A program made the position numbers and the translations under genes. A stretch of 64,000 nucleotides of DNA, from NCBI GenBank assembly GCA_963737405.1, contig CAVTSL010000011.1, forward strand, positions 62,001-126,000, written 5' to 3'. Positions 42,419 to 51,802 of the stretch are shown here, piece by piece (positions within the stretch are counted from its first letter, which is position 1; the number at the start of each line of letters is the position of its first letter). Below the pieces are notes generated by a model, which had not been told where the DNA came from, searched no databases, and was given only the letters and a program-made list of their open reading frames with translations. The stretch is from JACCTU01 sp963737405. Its GTDB lineage: Bacteria; Actinomycetota; Thermoleophilia; Gaiellales; Gaiellaceae.

Positions 42419-44302
42419 GTGTGTGGGATCTGCGGAATCGCGCGCCGCACGGGCGCCGTGGACCGGGCCGAGCTCGAGGCGATGGCCGCGACGCTCGAGC
42501 ATCGCGGGCCGGACTCGGACGGCTTCCTCGTGGACGCCGAGGTCGGACTGGGCGCACGCCGCCTGTCGATCATCGACCTCGACGGCGGCGACCAGCCGAT
42601 CGCGAACGAGGACGGCACGGTCCACGTCGTCCAGAACGGCGAGATCTACAACCACGAGGAGCTGCGCGTGGAGCTCGAGCGCGCAGGCCACCGCTTCCGG
42701 ACGCGCTGCGACACCGAGGTGCTCGTGCACGCCTACGAGGAGTGGGGCGACACGTTCGCGCGTCGGCTGCGGGGGATGTTCGCGATCGCGATCCTCGACG
42801 CGCCTCGACGGAGGCTGCTCCTCGCGCGCGACTCCTTCGGGATCAAGCCGCTCTACTACCGCGTCGACGGCGACGGGCTGCGCTTCGCGTCGGAGCTGCG
42901 CGCGCTGCCGCGCGGCGAGGTCGACCCCGACGCGCTCGACGCGTTCCTCGCCTTCAACTCGATCCCGACGCCGCTGACGATCTTCCGCGAGTCGCGGAAG
43001 CTTCCGGCGGGGCACGTCCTCGTGTGGGAGGCCGGCGAGGCTCGGATCGAGCGCTTCGCACGCCCGGCGCCCGTCCAGGCCGACGCGGTTCGCGAGGACG
43101 ACGAGGCGGAGCTCGTCGAGGAGTGCCGCGCGCGGCTGCGCGACTCGGTGCGCGCGCACCTCGTGAGCGACGTGCCCGTCGGCGTGCTCCTCTCGGGCGG
43201 CGTCGACTCCGGCGTGCTCGCAGCGCTCGCGGCCGAGGAGAGCGGCGAGCCGCTGCGAACGTTCTCGATCGGCTTCGAGGAGAGCTCGTTCGACGAGCTC
43301 GCTCAGGCACGGCGTGTCGCGGAGCGGTACGCGACCGACCACCACGAGCTCGTGCTGCGGCCCGACGCCGCACTGCTCCTGCCCGCGCTCGCCGAGGCGT
43401 TCGACGAGCCGTTCGCCGACTCATCGGCGCTCCCGACCTATCTCGTCTCGGAGCTCGCCGCGCGCCACGTCAAGGTCGCGCTCTCCGGCGAAGGCGGCGA
43501 CGAGCTGTTCGGCGGGTACTACACGTACGCGGCCGACCTGCTCGCGCTCCGCTTCGGCCGCGCCGCGCGTCTGGCGGCGCCGCTCGTCGAGCGGCTGCCG
43601 AGCTCGAGCGCGAAGGCGAGCTTCGACTACCGCGCGAAGCGCTTCGTGCGGGCGGCGCACCTCCCGCCGCTCGAGCGCCACCACGGCTGGAAGGAGATCT
43701 TCTCGCCGGAGCTCCGCGCCGAGCTGACGGGCCGGCGCAACGGGTACGACCCGCTGGACAGCTACCGCGACGCGTTCGCCGAGACCGACGGCGCCGAGCT
43801 GCTCGCGCGCCTGCAGGACGTCGACCGCTCGGTGTACCTCGTCGACGACCTGCTCGTGAAGACCGATCGCGCATCCATGGCGCACTCGCTCGAGGCACGC
43901 GTGCCGTTCTGCGACCCCGTCGTCGCAAGCTTCGCGCACGCGCTGCCGACGCGGCACAAGGTGCGGTCGCTCAGGAAGAAGGTGCTGCTGCGCAAGGCCG
44001 CGGAGCCGCTCCTTCCGCGGTCGATCGTCTCCGGCAGGAAGCGCGGATTCTCCATCCCGGCTGCGGCGTGGCTCCGCGGCGAGCTCGAGCCGTTCGCCCG
44101 CGAGACGCTCTCGCAGGACACGCTCCGGCGACAGGGCTACTTCGACCCGAGCGTCGTGTCGCGCCTGATCGACGACCACGTGGAGCGACGCGAGGACCGT
44201 TCGCGCCAGCTCTGGGGCCTCCTCGCCTTCACGCTGTGGCACGAGCACCACGTCGAGCGCGTGCCCGGGCGGCCGCGGATCGCGGAGACGATCGCCGCGT
44301 GA
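42419..44302 (+). CDS. asnB: Asparagine synthetase, glutamine-hydrolysing (AsnB type)
   Basis: 627 aa. GTG 42419 is chosen because the next codon is Cys, the N-terminal nucleophile of the class II glutaminase domain (CGICGIARR); a TTG nine bases upstream would bury it. Further motifs: LEHRGPDSDGF, NGEIYNHEELR, LLARDSFGIKPLYY, and the synthetase PP-loop VLLSGGVDSGVLAAL with SIGFEESSFDELAQAR. It transfers amide nitrogen to aspartate or, in glycan loci, often to a sugar acid or other carboxylate. GTGA overlap with the DUF354 glycan gene supports the second reading. Confidence 0.92.
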   Translation: MCGICGIARRTGAVDRAELEAMAATLEHRGPDSDGFLVDAEVGLGARRLSIIDLDGGDQPIANEDGTVHVVQNGEIYNHEELRVELERAGHRFRTRCDTEVLVHAYEEWGDTFARRLRGMFAIAILDAPRRRLLLARDSFGIKPLYYRVDGDGLRFASELRALPRGEVDPDALDAFLAFNSIPTPLTIFRESRKLPAGHVLVWEAGEARIERFARPAPVQADAVREDDEAELVEECRARLRDSVRAHLVSDVPVGVLLSGGVDSGVLAALAAEESGEPLRTFSIGFEESSFDELAQARRVAERYATDHHELVLRPDAALLLPALAEAFDEPFADSSALPTYLVSELAARHVKVALSGEGGDELFGGYYTYAADLLALRFGRAARLAAPLVERLPSSSAKASFDYRAKRFVRAAHLPPLERHHGWKEIFSPELRAELTGRRNGYDPLDSYRDAFAETDGAELLARLQDVDRSVYLVDDLLVKTDRASMAHSLEARVPFCDPVVASFAHALPTRHKVRSLRKKVLLRKAAEPLLPRSIVSGRKRGFSIPAAAWLRGELEPFARETLSQDTLRRQGYFDPSVVSRLIDDHVERREDRSRQLWGLLAFTLWHEHHVERVPGRPRIAETIAA

Positions 44303-45303
44303 GGGTGTGGTGCGACATGACGGCGAGCGCGCACGTGCTCGTCTTCCGGCCGCTGATCGAGATCCTGCGAGGCCGCGGCGACGAGGTCGAGATCACCGCG
44401 CGCGAGTACGCGCAGACGTTGCAGCTGCTCGAGCTGCACGGGCTCGAGGCCGAGGTGATCGGCAGGCACGGCGGGCGCTCGCGCACGGGCAAGGCCCGCG
44501 CGATGTGGTCCCGCATCCGCGCGCTCCGCCGCTGGGCCAAAGGACGCGACTTCGACGTCGCGCTCGCCCACGGCTCGCACGAGCTGACGATGACGGCGAA
44601 GCGACTCGGGATCCCGAGCTCGACGACGTTCGACTACGAGTTCGCGTGGCTGCAGCACCAGCTGGGGTGCCGGGCCGCGACGAAGGTCGTGGTGCCCGAC
44701 GCGATCCCGCCCGAGCGGCTCCGGCCCTACGGCGTCGACGACGAAAAGCTCCTGCAGTACGAAGGGTTGAAGGAGGAGTACTACCTCTCCGATTTCGAGC
44801 CCGACCGAAGCGTCCTCGACGCGTGGCGGCTCGACCCGGCGCGTGTGCTCGTCGTCCTGCGCCCGCCGCCCGACGTCTCGCTCTACCACCGCCACTCGAA
44901 CCCGCTCTTCCCGCAGACGCTCGAGTTCCTCGGCAACCGCGACGACGTGCACGCATTCGTGATCCCGCGCACCGACGAGCAGCGAGCGTTCGTCCGGAGC
45001 CTCGAGCTGCCCTCGGTGATCGTTCCGGATCGGGCCGTCGACGCGCAGAGCCTGATCGCGTTCGCCGACCTCGTCGTCTCCGCCGGCGGGACGATGAACC
45101 GCGAGGCGGCCGCACTCGGCGTGCCCGTGCACACGACCTACGGCGGGCGGCTCGGCGGCGTCGACGAGGCGCTGATCCGCGAGGGGCGCCTCGTACCGCT
45201 GACCGATCCGCGCGCGCTCGAGCTTCGCAAGCGCGATCCCGCAGGCGCCCGTGTCAAGCGGGATCCGCACGTGATGCTCGATCTCCTGCTCGCGGCCTGT
45301 TAG
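44299..45303 (+). CDS. DUF354 protein (GT-B/UDP-GlcNAc-epimerase-like fold)
   Basis: 334 aa. VWCDMTASAHVLVFRPLIEIL is the DUF354 N-terminal signature; VALAHGSHELTMTAKRLGIPS and TTFDYEFAWLQHQLG follow, and the C-terminal half has VVSAGGTMNREAAALGVPVHT, a nucleotide-sugar binding loop like that of MurG/WecB. Function not established; the fold suggests a glycosyltransferase or epimerase. Coupled to asnB by a GTGA overlap. A 42-base gap with the strong Shine-Dalgarno of the PhoX-like gene follows. Confidence 0.8.
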   Translation: MRVWCDMTASAHVLVFRPLIEILRGRGDEVEITAREYAQTLQLLELHGLEAEVIGRHGGRSRTGKARAMWSRIRALRRWAKGRDFDVALAHGSHELTMTAKRLGIPSSTTFDYEFAWLQHQLGCRAATKVVVPDAIPPERLRPYGVDDEKLLQYEGLKEEYYLSDFEPDRSVLDAWRLDPARVLVVLRPPPDVSLYHRHSNPLFPQTLEFLGNRDDVHAFVIPRTDEQRAFVRSLELPSVIVPDRAVDAQSLIAFADLVVSAGGTMNREAAALGVPVHTTYGGRLGGVDEALIREGRLVPLTDPRALELRKRDPAGARVKRDPHVMLDLLLAAC

Positions 45304-45345
45304 AACACCCCGGTCACCAAGTCTTCACCAGGGGAGGGAGGCACC

Positions 45346-46944
45346 GTGAAACGCCTGATCTTGTCGGCGCTCGTGCTCTGCGCGGCGCTGGCCGTCTCAG
45401 CGGCTGCGGCTGCGGGCGACAACGACTCCGGCTTCCAGACCTCGACACCGGCGATGCTCACACCGCTCGCGCCGGGATCGAGCGTCAAGCCGATCATCTC
45501 CGTCGGCGACACCGTCGGCGGCTACACGTTCGAATCGATTCCCGACGGGATCTCGCTCACGACGAACGGTCGCGGCACGACCGACGTCTACGTGAACCAC
45601 GAGACCTCGAAGGTGCCGTTCCCGGCGACGCGGAGCGACTTCACGAACGCGATGGTGAGCAAGCTCCGCCTGAATCAGCACAGCGCCGGCGTGCTGAAGG
45701 GGGACGTAGCGATCCCGTCGAGCGCGGGGTACCAGCGGTTCTGCTCGAACTTCCTCGTCGGACCCGCGCAGGGCTTCGACCGTGAGCTGATCTTCACGAA
45801 CGAGGAAGCGCGCGACATCGTGCTCCGGCAGGAGAACTCGTGGCACCCGCCGGCCGTGTCGCCGACCGAGGCGGGCGCCGAGCAGGCGGGCGTCGTCGTC
45901 GCCTACGACGTGAAGTCCGGCTCGTTCCGGTCGATCTACGGCATGGGACGGCACAACCACGAGAACAGCGTCGGGATCCCGGGGTACGGGCATCCGGTCG
46001 TGCTCTCGGGCGACGACACGTTCGACGCACCCGCGTCCCAGCTCTACCTGTACTCCGCGGCGAGCGGCAACGCGGTGTGGAACGACGAGGGGACGCTGTA
46101 CGCGCTCGTCTCCGACAACGCGGCCGTCAACGACTACGGCGACCTGACGCAGGGCGGGCCCGGCGTGTCGGCGCACTTCGTGGCGGTCCCGAAGACGATC
46201 GCGACCGGCAAGAAGGCCGACGGCACGGACGTCACCTCGGCCGACCTCGGGTTCCCGGCACCCCCCGCGGGCTCCGGCATCCCGGATGGGCCGCAGTGGG
46301 TGCTCGAGTACTGGAGCCACAACGTCGCGAGGGCGTTCCAGTTCATCCGCGTGGAAGACATCGCGTACGACCGCAGCACCTCGAACGTCGTGTACTTCGC
46401 CGACACCGGCGAGCCTCGCGCGATCCCCGACGGCGCGGGTCGCCTCCGCCGCGGTCCGTCCGGCACGCGCGGCGAGTTCCCGAACGGGAGGATCTTCAAG
46501 CTCGTGCTGGATCCGAGCAACCCGCTCGCGGGGACGCTGTCCGTGCTCTGGAACGCGGATGCCGGCGGCTACAACAACCCCGGCGCGATCCACCAGCCCG
46601 ACAACGTCGAGACGACGCCGACCGGGCTTCTGATCACGGAGGACCCGGGGAGCCACAACCAGGGAGCGGTGAACGGCTACGCCAAGATCTGGCGGCTGCC
46701 GCTGCCGTCGGGCGTGCCGGTTCCGGTCGCCCAGGTCAACCAGTCGCTGCGGCCCGATCTCCCGATCGGCTCGTGGGAGTCGAGCGGGATCGTCGACGCC
46801 TCCGAAGCGTTCGGCCCCGGCGCGTTCCTCGTCGACGTGCAGGCGCACGGATACGAGATCGCAACGGCGCCGAGCCCGTTCCCCGGCGTCACGTACATGC
46901 GCGAGGCCGGCCAGCTGATGCTCTTCAGGCTGCCCGGCTCGTAG
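45346..46944 (+). CDS. Secreted PhoX-like protein (DUF839, alkaline phosphatase PhoX family)
   Basis: 532 aa from GTG 45346, preceded by GGGAGGGAGG. Signal peptide LILSALVLCAALAVSAAAAAG. The PhoX-type beta-propeller signatures are VYVNHETSKVPFP near the N-terminus, IEDIAYD-like RVEDIAYDRST, FPNGRIFKLVLDPSNP and TPTGLLITEDPGSH. PhoX enzymes hydrolyse phosphomonoesters outside the cell with Ca2+ and Fe3+ cofactors. Key acidic residues appear present, but I cannot confirm the full metal site, so catalytic activity is inferred. It has a leader and Shine-Dalgarno, unlike most genes here. Confidence 0.75.
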   Translation: MKRLILSALVLCAALAVSAAAAAGDNDSGFQTSTPAMLTPLAPGSSVKPIISVGDTVGGYTFESIPDGISLTTNGRGTTDVYVNHETSKVPFPATRSDFTNAMVSKLRLNQHSAGVLKGDVAIPSSAGYQRFCSNFLVGPAQGFDRELIFTNEEARDIVLRQENSWHPPAVSPTEAGAEQAGVVVAYDVKSGSFRSIYGMGRHNHENSVGIPGYGHPVVLSGDDTFDAPASQLYLYSAASGNAVWNDEGTLYALVSDNAAVNDYGDLTQGGPGVSAHFVAVPKTIATGKKADGTDVTSADLGFPAPPAGSGIPDGPQWVLEYWSHNVARAFQFIRVEDIAYDRSTSNVVYFADTGEPRAIPDGAGRLRRGPSGTRGEFPNGRIFKLVLDPSNPLAGTLSVLWNADAGGYNNPGAIHQPDNVETTPTGLLITEDPGSHNQGAVNGYAKIWRLPLPSGVPVPVAQVNQSLRPDLPIGSWESSGIVDASEAFGPGAFLVDVQAHGYEIATAPSPFPGVTYMREAGQLMLFRLPGS

Positions 46945-46957
46945 GCTCGACCCGCCT

Positions 46958-46985
46958 CGCCGCCGGGGCTCAGGCTCCGGCGGCG
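46958..46985. terminator. Bidirectional hairpin between the PhoX-like and helicase genes
   Basis: CGCCGCCGG (46958-46966) and CCGGCGGCG (46977-46985) form a perfect 9-bp stem with a 10-base loop that contains the helicase stop codon (46970-46972). Without a T-run, it may be a GC-rich terminator serving both convergent genes. Confidence 0.5.
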
Positions 46986-48811
46986 ACGGCGGCGAGGACG
47001 TCGTCGCCGTAGCGCTCGAGCTTCGTCGGGCCGACGCCCGAGACGGCGCCGAGCTCCGCCAGGCTCCCGGGCCGGCGCGCGGCGATCTCCGCGAGCGTCG
47101 TGTCGTGGAAGACGACGTAGGCCGGCTTGCCCTCCTCCTTCGCGCGGTCGCGGCGCCACTGCTTGAGCGACGTGAGCAGCGGGTCGTCGGGCGCCACCGG
47201 CGGTGCCGCGCCGACGCCGAGCTCGGTCAGGAAGCGGCTCGGCTTCGCCGACCAGGTGAGCGTCAGGTGCCGCCGCGCACGTGTCAGTCCGACGTAGAAG
47301 AGGCGCCGCTCCTCGCCGACCTCGTCGTCGGTCTTCGCCCGCCGGGACGGGAGCTCCCGCGATTCGAGGCGCGGCAGGAAGACCGCGTCGAACTCGAGGC
47401 CCTTCGCACGGTGGTACGTGAGGAGGTGCACGCCCCCCGCGGCCCTGCTCGCGAAGCGCGAGCGGAGCTCCGCGACGTACTCGCCGACGGTCGCTTCCGG
47501 CAGCGAGCCGGCGATCCCGACGAGCAGCCGCAGGTCCTTCTGCCGCGTCTCTTCGCGCTCGCCGAGCCGCGGCGGAAGGGCGTCGAGCAGACCCTGCTCG
47601 CGGGCGAGCCGTGGGACGCGCTCGCGCGCGAGCTCACCCTCACGGCCCCGCAGGCCCTTCAGCAGCTGCCGCGCCGCATCGCGCTCGAGGAGCGCAGCGC
47701 CCTGGAACGGGATCTCGGCAGCGGCGAACGCGAGCTCGAAGTCGGCCGAGCGCGCGTTCAATCGGTACAGCACCGCCATCTCCTCGTACGGGACGCCCTC
47801 CCCGTGAAGCGCACGCACGCGCTCGACCACGAAGTCGAGCTCGTCGGCGAGCGAGCCGAGCGGCCGGACGACCGGTTCCGGCCCGGGCGAGCAGGTCGTC
47901 CGAAGCGTCTTCTCGGCGCCGCCGAGCTTCGGCACGAGCCGGTTCGCGAGCGACAGCACCTCCGGGGTCGAGCGGTAGTTCGCCTCGAGCCGCACGACGA
48001 CCGCGTTCGGATAGCGGCGCGGAAGCTCGAGCAGATGCCGCGGCGTCGCGCCTGTGAACGCGTAGATCGCCTGGTAGTCGTCGCCGACCGCGCAGAGGTC
48101 GTCGCGCTCGCCGAGCCAGAGCTCGAGCAGCGTCTGCTGGAGCAGGTTCACGTCCTGGTATTCGTCGACCGTGAAGGCCCGGTACCGCGCCTGGACGACC
48201 CCGAGCGCGTCGCGGTCCTGCTCGTAGAGCTCGACCGCCATCACGAGCAGGTCCTCGAAGTCGACGTGGCCGTTCGCCTCCTTGCGCTGCTCGTAGTCCC
48301 GGAAGACCCGCTGCATCAGCTCCGCCGGAATCGGCGGCTCGTGCTCCTCGAGCCCGTCGAGGTACGTCGCCGGTGTCAACCGGCGGTTCTTCGCCCACTC
48401 GACCTCGGTCGCGAGGTCCACGGCCGGCGTGAACTTGTACGGCATCGGGAGCGAGTTCCCGATCCAGCGGAGCGGCAGCGCCTTCGAGGCGAGCACGTTC
48501 AGCTGGTTCACCTTCCCGAAGAACCTGAGCTGCGCGAGTGCCGCGGAATGGAACGTCGCGGCGCGAACGCGCTCGACGCCGAGCCGCGCCAGCCGGGCGC
48601 GCATCTCGCCGGCGGCCTTGTCGGTGAAGGTGACGGCGAGGATCTGCTCGGCGATGAAGGCGTCGGTCGCGACCTGGTTCGCGATGCGGTGCGTGATCGT
48701 GGTCGTCTTGCCCGAGCCCGCGCCGGCGAGGATGCAGACAGGCCCGCGCACCGCCTCGGCGGCGAGCCGCTGCTCGGGGTTCAGCGTTCCGAGGATGGCG
48801 CCCGGGTCCAT
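46970..48811 (-). CDS. UvrD/Rep family 3'-5' DNA helicase with HRDC domain (UvrD2-like)
   Basis: 613 aa. Superfamily 1A motifs: LNPEQRLAAEAV (Q motif), AGAGSGKTTTITHRIA (motif I, residues 29-44), VDEYQDVNLLQ (motif II), AVGDDYQAIYAFTGA (motif III), LTYHRAKGLEFDAVFLPRL (motif V) and VGLTRARRHLTL (motif VI). The C-terminal HRDC domain ends in LGAVSGVGPTKLERYGDDVL. This layout matches actinobacterial UvrD2, involved in DNA repair and replication fork processing. TACGGT lies 10 bases before ATG 48811, so the transcript may be leaderless. Confidence 0.93.
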   Translation of the reverse strand: MDPGAILGTLNPEQRLAAEAVRGPVCILAGAGSGKTTTITHRIANQVATDAFIAEQILAVTFTDKAAGEMRARLARLGVERVRAATFHSAALAQLRFFGKVNQLNVLASKALPLRWIGNSLPMPYKFTPAVDLATEVEWAKNRRLTPATYLDGLEEHEPPIPAELMQRVFRDYEQRKEANGHVDFEDLLVMAVELYEQDRDALGVVQARYRAFTVDEYQDVNLLQQTLLELWLGERDDLCAVGDDYQAIYAFTGATPRHLLELPRRYPNAVVVRLEANYRSTPEVLSLANRLVPKLGGAEKTLRTTCSPGPEPVVRPLGSLADELDFVVERVRALHGEGVPYEEMAVLYRLNARSADFELAFAAAEIPFQGAALLERDAARQLLKGLRGREGELARERVPRLAREQGLLDALPPRLGEREETRQKDLRLLVGIAGSLPEATVGEYVAELRSRFASRAAGGVHLLTYHRAKGLEFDAVFLPRLESRELPSRRAKTDDEVGEERRLFYVGLTRARRHLTLTWSAKPSRFLTELGVGAAPPVAPDDPLLTSLKQWRRDRAKEEGKPAYVVFHDTTLAEIAARRPGSLAELGAVSGVGPTKLERYGDDVLAAVAAGA

Positions 48812-48821
48812 GGGACGTCCA

Positions 48822-48827
48822 ACCGTA
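48822..48827 (-). promoter_or_regulatory. Candidate -10 (TACGGT) of the helicase gene
   Basis: Minus strand TACGGT ends 10 bases before ATG 48811, the TANNNT pattern seen at other starts; no Shine-Dalgarno between. Confidence 0.35.
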
Positions 48828-48860
48828 GAGAGCGCGCGGGACGGAGCCGCGCGGAAGCTG

Positions 48861-50726
48861 TTACCCGGGTGTGACGGGCGTGGAACGAGTCTGTGCCGAA
48901 GCGAGCACAGGGGCCCGGACGATCGTCGCGAGCCGCGAGACGAGCTCGAGCGTGTCGCCCTCGTCCACGAGCTTTTGCAGCTCGTTCAGCTCCTCGGAGA
49001 GCCACGCGGCGTCGACCGGAGCACGGGTCGCCCGCGAGATCTTCGAGTGGGCCGTCGGGTGGACGGTCTCCCCGTCGTTCCAGAGCTCCTCGTGGAGCTT
49101 CTCGCCCGGGCGGGTGCCGACGAACTCGATCTGGACGTCGGTCTGCCCGGAGAGGCGGATCATGTTCTCGGCGAGCTCGACGATCTTCACCGGCTCGCCC
49201 ATGTCGAGGACGTAGACCTCGCCGCGGCCGCCGATCGCCCCGGCCTGGACGACGAGCGACGACGCCTCCGGGATCGTCATGAAGTACCGCGTCATCTCCG
49301 GGTGCGTCACGGTCAGCGGGCCGCCGCGCTCGAGCTGCCGCCGGAAGATCGGCACGACCGAGCCGGACGAGCCGAGCACGTTGCCGAAGCGCACGGCGAC
49401 GAACCGCGTCGGCACGTCGGTGCGGTGGCCGTACGACTCGACGACCCACTCGCAGAGCGCCTTCGACTGGCCCATCACCGTCTTCGGGTTCGCGGCCTTG
49501 TCGGTCGAGACGAGCACGAAGCGGTCGGCGCCGAACTCGACCGCCGTCTCGGCGACCGAGCGCGTCGCGAGCACGTTGTTCCGCACGGACTCGATCGGGT
49601 TCGCCTCCATCAGCGGCACGTGCTTGTACGCGGCCGCGTGGAACACGACCTCGGGCTTGTACCGCTCGAACACCTGCCGGAGCTTCGCGCGGTTCCCGCA
49701 GTCCGCGAGCACCGGCACGCTCGCCGGGAACTCGCGCTCCTCGACGAGCTCGCGCTCGATCTCGAACAGGGCCGTCTCGGCGTAGTCGACGAGGACGAGC
49801 CGCGCGGGCTGGACGCGCGCGATCTGGCGGCAGAGCTCGGAGCCGATCGAGCCACCCGCCCCGGAGACGAGCACGGTCTTGTCGCGCAGGTACGACGCGA
49901 CCTCGGCGAGGTCGACCTCCACCTGCTCGCGGCCGAGAAGGTCCTCGACCTGCACGGGGCGGATCTGCGCGAGATCGACGTCTCCCGTGATCAGCTCGTG
50001 CAGCGACGGCAGCGTCTTGACGGGAATGCTCTCGACCCGCGCCGCCTCGACGACGCGGCGCCGGAAGTCACCCGACGCGGACGGTGCCGCGATCAGCACC
50101 TCGTCCGGGCGCCGGTCGCGCAGCACGTGCGGGAGGTTCGCGGTCGTGCCGAGCACGCGAACGCCGTGGAGGCGCATCCCGCGCTTGCGCGGATCGTCGT
50201 CGATCAGCCCGATCGGCGTGTAGTTCGGGATGCTCGCCCGCTGGAGCTCGCGCACCGTCTGCTCGCCGGCGTTCCCCGCGCCGACGATCAGCACCTCTCG
50301 CCCGCGCGCGACGATCCCCGTCTTCGGCCGCTCGATCACCGTGCGGGCGAGGAGGCGCGAGCCGGCGACGAACGCGAGCAGGAGCAGGGGATCGACGAGC
50401 GCGACGCCGCGCGGAAGCCGCAGGCGCTCGACGGGGTAGAAGAAGTAGACGGCCGCGATCGCGAGCACCGACGCGACGGCCACGCCGATCAGCGCGCGCC
50501 ACATGTCGCGCGTCGAGACGTAGCGCCACCAGCGCTGGTAGAAGCCGAAGGCGACGAAGACCGCGAGCTGGATCGCGACGACGAAGAGGATCGTCTCGCG
50601 CAGCATCGTCTCGTAGTACGGCGGGACCTCGAAGTCGAAGCGCAGCTGGAACGCGAGCCACCAGGCCGCGGCGATCAGCGCGGCGTCCGCTGCGACCTGC
50701 CACAGCCGGTGCCGCGTGATCGGCAT
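48861..50726 (-). CDS. Nucleotide-sugar 4,6-dehydratase/epimerase, membrane-anchored (CapD/WbpM/PglF family)
   Basis: 621 aa. Four N-terminal helices (about residues 10-120), a CoA-binding-like Rossmann domain with LIVGAGNAGEQTVRELQ, then the SDR domain: VSGAGGSIGSELCRQIARV, VFHAAAYKHVPLMEANP, FVLVSTDKAANPKTVMGQSK (kept within 20 residues), FGNVLGSSGSVVPIF and TRYFMTIPEASSLVV. The family converts UDP-GlcNAc to its 4-keto-6-deoxy derivative, the precursor of diamino sugars such as bacillosamine. The aminotransferase gene directly upstream (TAATG overlap) is the natural next step. Confidence 0.92.
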   Translation of the reverse strand: MPITRHRLWQVAADAALIAAAWWLAFQLRFDFEVPPYYETMLRETILFVVAIQLAVFVAFGFYQRWWRYVSTRDMWRALIGVAVASVLAIAAVYFFYPVERLRLPRGVALVDPLLLLAFVAGSRLLARTVIERPKTGIVARGREVLIVGAGNAGEQTVRELQRASIPNYTPIGLIDDDPRKRGMRLHGVRVLGTTANLPHVLRDRRPDEVLIAAPSASGDFRRRVVEAARVESIPVKTLPSLHELITGDVDLAQIRPVQVEDLLGREQVEVDLAEVASYLRDKTVLVSGAGGSIGSELCRQIARVQPARLVLVDYAETALFEIERELVEEREFPASVPVLADCGNRAKLRQVFERYKPEVVFHAAAYKHVPLMEANPIESVRNNVLATRSVAETAVEFGADRFVLVSTDKAANPKTVMGQSKALCEWVVESYGHRTDVPTRFVAVRFGNVLGSSGSVVPIFRRQLERGGPLTVTHPEMTRYFMTIPEASSLVVQAGAIGGRGEVYVLDMGEPVKIVELAENMIRLSGQTDVQIEFVGTRPGEKLHEELWNDGETVHPTAHSKISRATRAPVDAAWLSEELNELQKLVDEGDTLELVSRLATIVRAPVLASAQTRSTPVTPG

Positions 50727-51802
50727 TACACGCTCACACCGACGGCGGACCGAACGACGTCCACGACGCGCGCCTGGATCGCGGGGTCCATCCCCGGCCA
50801 GAGCGGCACCGAGAAGTTCTCCTGCGCCGCGCGCTCCGTCTCCGGCAGCGATCCCGGCTCCCAGCCGAGGAACCGCAGCGCCGGCTGGAGGTGGAGCGGC
50901 GTCGTGTAGTACGTCGCAGAGGCGATCTCCGACTCGCCGAGCGCCGCACGGATCGCGTCGCGCTCGGGCGAGCGGCAGACGAAGAGGTGGTACACGTGCG
51001 CCGGCTCGTCGACGGGCAGCTCGACGAGGTCGCCGAGGCCGAGCTCCGCGTAGCGCGCCGCCGCCTCGCGGCGTCCCCGCGTCCACTCGTCGAGGTGCTC
51101 GAGGAAGAGCCGCAGGAACGCGGCCTGCAGCTCGTCGAGGCGCGAGTTGTAGCCGACGAACTGGAAGTCGCTCTTGTCGCGCGAGCCGTGGAACGCGAGC
51201 ATCCGCACGCGCTCGGCGAGCTCGTCGTCGTTGAGTGCGACGAGGCCGCCGTCGCCGAGGCAGAAGAGGTTCTTCGTCGGGTAGAAGCTGAACGTCGACG
51301 CGACGCTCGTCGCGATGCCGGGAGAGCCGAACGCCTGGGCGGCGTCCTCGATCAACGGCACACCGAGCCCCTCGAGCTCGCCGATCGCCGCCGGCCGTCC
51401 GAACAGGTGCACGGGCATGATCGCCTTCGTGCGCGGCGTCAGCTTCGCCGCGACGTCCTCCGGGTCCACGTTGAGCGTCGCCGGGTCGATCTCGGCGAAC
51501 ACGGGCGTCGCACCCCGCCTCGCGATCGACTCCGCCGTCGCGTAGAACGTGAACGCCGGGCAGATCACCTCGTCGCCGGGCCCGATCTCCATCGCGTCGA
51601 GGACGAGCACGAGCGCGTCGGTCCCGTTCGCGACGCCGATCGTCCGCTGTACGCCCAGATACGCGGCCGCTTCCTCCTCGAAGGCGTAGAAGTTCGGCCC
51701 GCGGATGAACTCCCCCGACTCGAGCACGGCGTCGAAGCGGGCCCGGAGCTCGTTCAGGAGCGGCGCGTACTGCGCCTTGACGTCAATGAGAGGCGTCGGC
51801 AC
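50726..51802 (-). CDS. DegT/DnrJ/EryC1/StrS family PLP aminotransferase
   Basis: 358 aa. VANGTDALVLVLDAMEIGPG (PLP phosphate site), IPVAL-like VPLIEDAAQAFGS (pyridine-ring Asp) and the Schiff-base Lys in TFSFYPTKNLFCLGDGG. It should aminate the 4-keto sugar made by the CapD-like enzyme encoded downstream, as PglE/WbpE-type enzymes do. It differs from the copy at 8873-10009 in length and in the lysine region, so the two probably use different sugars. The start overlaps the DedA gene by 20 bases. Confidence 0.92.
   Translation of the reverse strand: MPTPLIDVKAQYAPLLNELRARFDAVLESGEFIRGPNFYAFEEEAAAYLGVQRTIGVANGTDALVLVLDAMEIGPGDEVICPAFTFYATAESIARRGATPVFAEIDPATLNVDPEDVAAKLTPRTKAIMPVHLFGRPAAIGELEGLGVPLIEDAAQAFGSPGIATSVASTFSFYPTKNLFCLGDGGLVALNDDELAERVRMLAFHGSRDKSDFQFVGYNSRLDELQAAFLRLFLEHLDEWTRGRREAAARYAELGLGDLVELPVDEPAHVYHLFVCRSPERDAIRAALGESEIASATYYTTPLHLQPALRFLGWEPGSLPETERAAQENFSVPLWPGMDPAIQARVVDVVRSAVGVSV

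Noticed and set aside
48429..50909. 826-codon plus-strand open frame opposite the CapD-like gene
   Set aside because: Shadow frame with no domain; the opposite strand has a full CapD-type protein.
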